A stretch of 64,000 nt of DNA from JBAOHV01 sp963714875 (lineage in GTDB: Bacteria; Actinomycetota; Acidimicrobiia; Acidimicrobiales; Microtrichaceae), in contig CAVQQI010000001.1 in the NCBI GenBank assembly GCA_963714875.1, forward strand, positions 1 through 64,000. The letters are read 5' to 3'. A program made the position numbers and the translations under genes. Of this stretch, positions 58,666 through 64,000 are shown in pieces. How positions within the stretch are numbered: the first letter of the stretch is position 1; the number at the start of each line of letters is the position of its first letter. The notes under the pieces were generated by a model. It was given only the letters and a program-made list of their open reading frames with translations, did no database searches and had not been told where the DNA came from.

Positions 58666-61386
58666 ATGACCCTCACCCAGGAGCCAGCGGACTGGTGGCG
58701 TCTGACGCCCTCGGCAACCGCGCGGCGGCTCGACGTCGACCTGCTGAGCGGGCTCGACTCCGCGGCGGTCGCGGAGCGGTTGGAGCGCTTCGGTGGCAAC
58801 GAACTGGACGAGGCGCCCCGTCGCCCGGCGTGGAAGCGCTTCCTCGACCAGTTCCGCAACCTGATGGTGTACATCCTGCTCGGCGCAGCGGTGGTGTCGC
58901 TGGCAGTGGGCGACATCAAGGATCCGATCGTGATCGGGATCGTCCTGTTGATCAACGCGATCATGGGGTTCATCCAGGAGAACCGTGCGGACAACGCCCT
59001 GGCCGCGCTCCAGGAGATGCTCGAGACCATCGTGCGTGTGCGCCGCGACGGTCAGGTGATCGAGATCCCGGCGGGCGGGCTGGTCCCCGGTGACGTGGTC
59101 CTGTTGGAAGCCGGCGACCGTGTGCCCGCCGACGGCCGTTTCGTGATGACCGCGTCGACCTCGGTCGACGAATCCATGCTCACCGGCGAGTCCGTGCCGT
59201 CGGAGAAGCAGGACGAGGTGATCCCCGGCGACGCGGACGTACCGCTCGCCGATCGGGTGAACCTGGGGTTCATGAACACGACGCTGGTGCGTGGCCGCGC
59301 CGAGCTCGTGGTCACCAGCACCGGGATGTCGACCGAGGTCGGGCGCCTGGCGGGACTGCTGGGTGCGGCGGAGGACAAACCGACGCCATTGCAGGAGCAG
59401 ATCGACGCGCTGGGCAAGCGGTTGGCGTTCATCGCGTTCGTGGCGGTGGCGGCGGTGTTCATCGTCGCTCTGCTCCAAGCCCCGACGCTCGACCGGGACG
59501 CGGTCAGCGAGGCGCTGATCAACTCCGTCGCACTGGCGGTGGCGGCCATCCCCGAGGGCCTGCCCGCGGTGGTGACGGTCACCCTGGCGATCGGTGTCAG
59601 TCGGATGGCCCGCCGCCATGCGATCGTCAAGCGGTTGGCGTCGGTCGAGACGTTGGGGTCGACCAGCGTGATCTGTTCGGACAAGACGGGCACGCTCACG
59701 CTCAACCAGATGACCGCCACCTCGTTGTCGACCCGCGGGCGGCGCTACACCGTCGGGGGTCTGGGGTACGGCACCGAGGGCGCCATCATGTCGAACGGGG
59801 AACCGATGGGTGCCGAGGACCTGGCCGTGGTGCGCCCGGCGTTGCTCGCCGGGGTCCTGTGCAACGACGCCCACCTGCGCACCGAGGACGGGCGCCCGTC
59901 GCTCGTCGGAGATCCGACCGAGGGTGCGCTCGTCGTGCTCGGCGCCAAGGGAGGCGTCGACCCTGCGGAGGCCCGTCAACGCCTGAGCCGGGCGGCCGAG
60001 GTGCCGTTCGACTCGTCGGCGAAGTTCATGGCCACGCTGCACCCGCACCCCGACGACCCGGGACGGTCGCTCGTGGTGGTCAAGGGTGCGCCCGACGTGG
60101 TGATCCAACGCTGCGCCACCGTGGCCGGCGACGCAGGTCGCGAGCCCCTCGATGATGCCCGCACCGCTGCGTTGGCGGCGGAGAACGAGTCGCTCGGTTC
60201 CGAGGGTCTACGCGTTCTGGCGCTGGCCACTCGCGAGTTGCCGGTGGCCGCACAGGAGTACGAGGGCGACCTCGCGGCCGAACTCGACGACCTGCAGCTC
60301 GAGGCGCTCGTGGGCATCCTCGACCCCGCCCGGCCCGAGGCGATCGCCGCGATCGCGCAGTGCGGCGTCGCCGGTATCGGCGTGAAGATGATCACCGGCG
60401 ACCACGCGTCGACCGCCGGCGCGATCGCTCAGGAGCTGGGCATCACCGGACGGGTCGTGACCGGCGCCGAGCTCGACATGATGGGTGACGACGACCTGGC
60501 GGTGCAGATCGACGAGATCGGTGTGTGCGCGCGGGTCTCGCCGGAGCACAAGGTCCGTGTGGTCAAGGCCCTGCAGTCCTCGGGCGAGGTGGTCGCGATG
60601 ACGGGCGACGGCGTCAACGACGCCGCGTCGCTCAAGCAGGCCGAGATCGGCGTGGCGATGGGCATCACGGGGACCGAGGTCACCAAGGAAGCCGGTGACA
60701 TGATCCTCACCGACGACAACTTCGCGACGATCGTCGCCGCCGTCGAGGGCGGTCGCTCGATCTACGACAACATCATCACCTTCGTGCGGTTCCAGCTGAC
60801 GACCAACGTCTCGGCGATCCTCACGATCCTGATCGCCCAGATCGCCGGGCTCGGGGTCATCTTCAACGCCATCCAGATCCTGTTCGTCAACATCATCGCG
60901 GATGGGCCACCGGCGATCGCGCTCGGCATCGATCCGCCGAAGCCGGGCATCATGGACAGGGCGCCACGCGAACGTGACGAGGTGATCCTGTCGGGCCCGC
61001 GCCTGGCGCGGATCGTGGCCTCGGCAGTGGTGATCATGGCCGGCACGCTCGCGGTGTTCCTCGGCTTCCGCGAGGCCGAGCCGCAAGCAGCGCTGACCAT
61101 GGCCTTCACCGCCTTCGTGTTCTTCCAGTTGGTCAATGCGTTCTGTGTGAGGGTCGGCGACGCCACGGTGTTCAGCCGGCACACGTTGTCGAACCGCCCG
61201 CTGCTGTGGGCCCTGGCCGCGGTGGTGGCCATGCAGATCGTGATCGTGCAGGTGCCGTTCTTCGAGAGGGTCTTCGACACCGTGCCGTTGACCCTGTCGC
61301 AGTGGGGTCTGGTGATCGTGGTGCCGATGTCCCTGCTGGTGGTGGAGGAGCTCCGCAAGGCCGTGGGCCGTGCCCGCCGTCCTTGA
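58666..61386 (+). CDS. Cation-transporting P2A-type ATPase (calcium-like)
   Basis: A 906-residue ten-helix pump. Catalytic landmarks are TGES in the actuator domain, the phosphorylated Asp in SDKTGTLTLNQM (Asp339), IPEGLPAVVTVTLAIGV in helix 4, KGAPD, MITGDHASTAGAIA and TGDGVNDAASLKQA. Helix 6 reads LFVNIIADGPPAIALGID, keeping Asn and Asp as in Ca2+ pumps. Calcium export is the favoured role; Mn2+ or another divalent ion is possible. No regulatory metal-binding domain is present at the N terminus. Confidence 0.94.
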   Translation: MTLTQEPADWWRLTPSATARRLDVDLLSGLDSAAVAERLERFGGNELDEAPRRPAWKRFLDQFRNLMVYILLGAAVVSLAVGDIKDPIVIGIVLLINAIMGFIQENRADNALAALQEMLETIVRVRRDGQVIEIPAGGLVPGDVVLLEAGDRVPADGRFVMTASTSVDESMLTGESVPSEKQDEVIPGDADVPLADRVNLGFMNTTLVRGRAELVVTSTGMSTEVGRLAGLLGAAEDKPTPLQEQIDALGKRLAFIAFVAVAAVFIVALLQAPTLDRDAVSEALINSVALAVAAIPEGLPAVVTVTLAIGVSRMARRHAIVKRLASVETLGSTSVICSDKTGTLTLNQMTATSLSTRGRRYTVGGLGYGTEGAIMSNGEPMGAEDLAVVRPALLAGVLCNDAHLRTEDGRPSLVGDPTEGALVVLGAKGGVDPAEARQRLSRAAEVPFDSSAKFMATLHPHPDDPGRSLVVVKGAPDVVIQRCATVAGDAGREPLDDARTAALAAENESLGSEGLRVLALATRELPVAAQEYEGDLAAELDDLQLEALVGILDPARPEAIAAIAQCGVAGIGVKMITGDHASTAGAIAQELGITGRVVTGAELDMMGDDDLAVQIDEIGVCARVSPEHKVRVVKALQSSGEVVAMTGDGVNDAASLKQAEIGVAMGITGTEVTKEAGDMILTDDNFATIVAAVEGGRSIYDNIITFVRFQLTTNVSAILTILIAQIAGLGVIFNAIQILFVNIIADGPPAIALGIDPPKPGIMDRAPRERDEVILSGPRLARIVASAVVIMAGTLAVFLGFREAEPQAALTMAFTAFVFFQLVNAFCVRVGDATVFSRHTLSNRPLLWALAAVVAMQIVIVQVPFFERVFDTVPLTLSQWGLVIVVPMSLLVVEELRKAVGRARRP

Positions 61387-61400
61387 GCGGGTTGGCTGTT

Positions 61401-61429
61401 CCCGACCCGACCCGACCTGACCCGACCCC
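61401..61429 (+). repeat. (CCCGA)n pentanucleotide tract
   Basis: About five CCCGA units, one degenerate (CCTGA), lie 15 nt after the ATPase stop. It resembles the ACCCGA tract after sucD. It is noncoding and slippage-prone. Confidence 0.55.
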
Positions 61430-61454
61430 GTCGCTCGTGACCTGACCTCGCCGG

Positions 61455-61460
61455 TACCGT
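61455..61460 (+). promoter_or_regulatory. Probable -10 element of the alcohol dehydrogenase at 61510
   Basis: TACCGT, about 50 nt before ATG 61510. The ATG itself has GTGCGG rather than a good ribosome binding site. Confidence 0.3.
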
Positions 61461-61509
61461 GGTCCGGCTGACCGGGGGACCGCCCCGGCGATCCCACGGG
61501 GGTGCGGAA

Positions 61510-62613
61510 ATGCGTGCAGCGCTGTTCACCGAGGCGAACACACCGGTGCAGGTCGTGGACGACGTCGAACTGGAGGCGCCCCGCGCCGGAGAGGTCAGGG
61601 TGCGGATCGTGGCGTGCGGGGTCTGCCACTCCGACGTGAGTCTGGTGCGGGGCACCTTCCCGTCGATGGGCCCCACGATCGTCGGGCACGAGGCCGCCGG
61701 TGTCGTCGTCGAGCTCGGTCCCGGGGTGAGCTCGCTCGCACTCGGTGACCATGTCGTGTTGTCGCCCAACCCGTCCTGCGGGCAATGCGCCTACTGCCGC
61801 AAGGGACTGTTCAGCGTCTGCCCCGACTCCATGTCGATCGCCACCTCGATGCTGCCCGATGGCACCACGCGTCTGAGCCGTGGCGGTGAGACGGTCTACC
61901 GCGGGCTCGGCCTGGCGGCGTGGGCCGACGAGGTGGTGGTCGCTGAACAGGGTGCGATCCGCATCGACAGCGACGTCCCGCTCGACGTGGCGTGCGTCAT
62001 CGGCTGTGCGGTGCAGACCGGGGTCGGAGCGGCGATCAACACGGTCTCGATCGAGCCGGGAGACTCGGTGCTGGTGCTCGGCGCAGGAGGCATCGGCGTC
62101 AGCATCGTCCAGGGCGCGGCGCTGTCGGGCGCCTCGCACATCATCGTGTCCGACCCGTCGGAGTCACGGCGCGAACAGGCCATGGCCTTCGGGGCGACCC
62201 ATGTGCTCGATCCCGGCGACACCGATGTGGTCGCCGCCACCCTGGAGCTGACCGGCATCGGTTGCGACGTCGCGTTCGATGCGGTTGGCGCGGCTGCGCT
62301 GGTCAACACCGGCATGGAGGCCACCCGTAACGGCGGTACCACCGTCATGGTCGGGGCCGCGCCGGTCGACGACGAGCTGTCGCTCGTACCGGCATTGGCG
62401 ATGTTCACCGAGAAGCGGCTGGTCGGGTCGCTGCTCGGATCGTGCTGGGCACCGCGCGACATCCCTCGGCTGGTGGAGCTGTGGCGAGCGGGACGACTGG
62501 ACCTGGAGTCCATGGTGACCTCACGTCGCCCACTGGAAGAGGTCAACGAGGCGATCGACGATCTGGAGGCCGGGCGCGGACTGCGCACCGTGTTGATGAT
62601 CGCGGATGCCTGA
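61510..62613 (+). CDS. Zinc-dependent alcohol dehydrogenase, class III-like
   Basis: A 367-residue medium-chain dehydrogenase. Catalytic zinc ligands are in CGVCHSD and GHEAAG; the structural zinc site is SCGQCAYCRKGLFSVC; the Rossmann motif is VLGAGGIGVSIVQGAAL. The later segment CVIGCAVQTGVGAAINT places it in the class III/long-chain alcohol dehydrogenase group common in actinobacteria. ATG 61510 is chosen because it starts the conserved domain. The substrate is unknown. It converges on the peroxidase gene. Confidence 0.92.
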   Translation: MRAALFTEANTPVQVVDDVELEAPRAGEVRVRIVACGVCHSDVSLVRGTFPSMGPTIVGHEAAGVVVELGPGVSSLALGDHVVLSPNPSCGQCAYCRKGLFSVCPDSMSIATSMLPDGTTRLSRGGETVYRGLGLAAWADEVVVAEQGAIRIDSDVPLDVACVIGCAVQTGVGAAINTVSIEPGDSVLVLGAGGIGVSIVQGAALSGASHIIVSDPSESRREQAMAFGATHVLDPGDTDVVAATLELTGIGCDVAFDAVGAAALVNTGMEATRNGGTTVMVGAAPVDDELSLVPALAMFTEKRLVGSLLGSCWAPRDIPRLVELWRAGRLDLESMVTSRRPLEEVNEAIDDLEAGRGLRTVLMIADA

Positions 62614-62627
62614 CGCTCCCGCGGGCG

Positions 62628-63113
62628 TCAGCCCAGCGCCGACTCCACCGCGGCGGTGATCTCCGGTGCGTCGGGCGCCACGGTGGGGGCGAAGCGGGCC
62701 ACCACCTGACCGTCGCGCCCGACCAGGAACTTCTCGAAGTTCCACTGGATGTCGCCGTCGCGTCCCTCTCCATCGGCGACAGGGGTGAGCTGGTCGTACA
62801 AGGGGTGCCGCCCGTCGCCGTTGACCTCGATCTTCTCGGTCATGGGGAAGGTCACGCCGTAGGTGGTCGAGCAGAAGGTGGCGATCTCCTCGGGGGTGCC
62901 GGGCTCCTGCTCCATGAACTGGTTGCACGGGACGCCCAGCACGCTGAAGCCCTTCGGCGCGTACTGCTCGTGCAGCGCCTCGAGCTGCTCGTACTGCGGG
63001 GTCAGCCCGCACTTCGATGCCACGTTGACGATCAGGGTCACCGACCCGTCGAGGGCTGACAGCGCGTCGGGGGAGCCGTCGAGCGATGCGATGGGAGTTT
63101 CGTAGATGGCCAT
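62628..63113 (-). CDS. Glutathione peroxidase family protein (thiol peroxidase)
   Basis: A 161-residue thioredoxin-fold peroxidase. The peroxidatic Cys35 is in NVASKCGLTPQY, where animal enzymes have selenocysteine; the Gln and Trp of the catalytic site are in CNQF and WNFEKFLV. Actinobacteria usually reduce such enzymes with thioredoxin or mycothiol rather than glutathione. ATG 63113 has a TACCTT -10 six nt upstream, so it is probably leaderless. It lies back to back with the DsbB-like gene. Confidence 0.92.
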   Translation of the reverse strand: MAIYETPIASLDGSPDALSALDGSVTLIVNVASKCGLTPQYEQLEALHEQYAPKGFSVLGVPCNQFMEQEPGTPEEIATFCSTTYGVTFPMTEKIEVNGDGRHPLYDQLTPVADGEGRDGDIQWNFEKFLVGRDGQVVARFAPTVAPDAPEITAAVESALG

Positions 63114-63119
63114 CGTGAC

Positions 63120-63125
63120 AAGGTA
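63120..63125 (-). promoter_or_regulatory. -10 element of the peroxidase (leaderless)
   Basis: TACCTT on the minus strand, 6 nt before ATG 63113. Confidence 0.5.
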
Positions 63126-63206
63126 TCCCCGCAGCGCCGGTTCCCGCAGCCGTGTGAGACGGTGCAGGTGGGTGGCCGGTCGCGGGGTCCGACGCGGCGG
63201 TGGCGG

Positions 63207-63212
63207 TAGTCT
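63207..63212 (+). promoter_or_regulatory. -10 element of the DsbB-like gene
   Basis: TAGTCT, 9 nt before ATG 63222. It supports that codon as the true start, although the downstream frame changes. Confidence 0.4.
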
Positions 63213-63221
63213 GATCGTCCC

Positions 63222-63846
63222 ATGTCGACCGACACCGTCACGACCTTCTTCGCGCTCCTCGCTGTACTTGCGTTGGTCTTCGTGGTCGTGACGGTGGTGA
63301 CCGCGAGCTACTCGCGCGGTGCGGCGGGTCACGCCCCGCTGGGTCATCGAGGCCCGCGCCGCGTTGGCGCCGGTGGCCCTGCCGCTCGCCGCCGCGGTGG
63401 CGCTCACCACCTCGCTCGGCAGCCTCTATCTGTCCGAGGTCGCCAAGTTCCCGCCGTGCATCCTCTGCTGGTACCAGCGCATCGCGATGTACCCGCTGGC
63501 CGTCATCCTGATCGTCGCGTCGCTGCGCAAGGACCGGGCTGTGTGGACCTACGTCGTGCCCCTGGGGGTGATCGGGTTCGGCATCTCGGTGTACCACTAC
63601 CTGATCGAGCGGTTTCCCGACTCGGTGACCTTCTCGTGCACCGACGACGTGCCGTGTTCGACGGTGTGGATCTGGAAGTTCGGCTTCCTGTCCATCCCGG
63701 CCATGGCGGGGATCGGGTTCGCAACAGTGATCACCCTGGTGTTGCTGGCCAGATCCTCAGCACCGACGGGCCTGCGCGGGCTCCCCGGCGATCCGAGCGA
63801 CGAGACTTCCGACCACACCCACATCTCCCAGGAGACCTCCTCATGA
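63222..63846 (+). pseudogene. DsbB family disulfide oxidoreductase, single-base frameshift
   Basis: From ATG 63222 the first 30-odd codons encode a membrane helix (TVTTFFALLAVLALVFVVVTVV). The rest of the protein continues in the next frame from about 63319 (RRVTPRWVIEARAALAP). The second part is a four-helix DsbB protein with the quinone-linked Cys pair in FPPCILCWYQRI and the periplasmic pair in VTFSCTDDVPCSTVW. Removing one base in CGCGGTGCGG (near 63314-63319) joins them as a 207-residue protein. Alternatively GTG 63319 is a shorter native start without a ribosome binding site. It passes electrons from an extracytoplasmic thioredoxin to quinones. Its TGA overlaps the next ATG. Confidence 0.8.
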
Positions 63847-64000
63847 ACGACAAGCGCTCGAAGGGCGTTCCCTACGGGTACGCGAACACCCCGGAACCCG
63901 ATGGTTCCAGTTCGAAGACCGGCATGTACGTGATCGGCGCCGTGGTGGCCCTGGTCGTGATCGTCGGTTTCGTGGCGCTGGTGATGACCTCGGAGAACAG
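63843..64000 (+). CDS. N-terminus of a membrane-anchored thioredoxin-like protein (partial)
   Basis: ATG 63843 overlaps the DsbB stop as ATGA and runs off the right edge after 52 codons. A polar N terminus (NDKRSKGVPYGYANTPEPDGS) precedes one membrane helix (YVIGAVVALVVIVGFVALVM). The position after dsbB and the N-terminal anchor suggest a DsbA/TlpA-like thioredoxin-fold partner. The catalytic part is outside the window, so this is inference. Confidence 0.55.
   Translation, partial: MNDKRSKGVPYGYANTPEPDGSSSKTGMYVIGAVVALVVIVGFVALVMTSEN

Overview
This is a 64 kb chromosomal window from a high-GC Gram-positive bacterium of the Actinomycetota. Three F420-type (LLM) oxidoreductases, GuaB3 beside GuaA, a long actinobacterial LeuA, a PcrA-type helicase and many leaderless genes fit an Acidimicrobiia-like (Ilumatobacter-type) lineage. 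The phylum is well supported; the class is inference. No rRNA, tRNA, CRISPR array, transposase, integrase or phage gene was recognised, so this looks like ordinary chromosome.

Layout. 0-5 kb: the end of an unknown gene, guaB, a small unknown gene, guaB3 and guaA (GMP synthesis). 5-13.5 kb: a secreted NlpC/P60 peptidase, an F420-type oxidoreductase divergent from a dienelactone hydrolase, pcrA, an acyl-CoA synthetase and two membrane proteins. 13.6-18 kb: sucCD, then purN-purH overlapping by 4 nt. 18-23 kb: a second acyl-CoA synthetase, a SnoaL / EthD / PHP operon, and a two-gene FetAB-like ABC exporter. 23-25.7 kb: a TetR regulator, a DszB-like sulfinate desulfinase and a rhodanese. 25.8-29.7 kb: maf, dusB, a frameshifted class III aminotransferase and a MaoC-like hydratase. 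29.9-33.4 kb: a baeRF (Balon-related) protein, then leuA behind a leucine attenuator, and a CBS protein. 33.6-43.7 kb: an oxidoreductase, a GH3 lipoprotein, a PAS-GGDEF-EAL protein, an FAD oxidase, a sulfatase and an FAD reductase. 43.8-52.7 kb: exported proteins of unknown role, a FGGY kinase, an enoyl-CoA hydratase, and an AraC / alcohol dehydrogenase pair followed by a hairpin-dense gap. 52.7-64 kb: an SBBP-type lipoprotein, a frameshifted repeat protein, the DUF1501/DUF1800 pair, a P2-type ATPase, an alcohol dehydrogenase, glutathione peroxidase, DsbB (frameshifted) and the start of a thioredoxin-like gene.

How it works together. The purine genes (guaB, guaB3, guaA, purN, purH) cover the end of the pathway. 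The acyl-CoA synthetases, hydratases, dehydrogenases and FAD oxidases suggest broad lipid and aromatic catabolism. A recurring signal is a TAnnnT hexamer 6-10 nt before the start codon at about fourteen starts, meaning much of the window is probably transcribed as leaderless mRNA. Five reading-frame breaks occur in four genes, and each is repaired by removing a single base. They may be sequence errors or real lesions.

Most notable observations: a DszB homologue with its Cys-His-Arg triad in register; a leaderless leucine leader peptide and attenuator before leuA; a 50-nt palindrome present twice with a compensated base-pair change; a hairpin masking the ribosome binding site of a Balon-like gene; two leaderless mini-ORFs overlapping main start codons; and five consecutive stem-loops in one intergenic gap.
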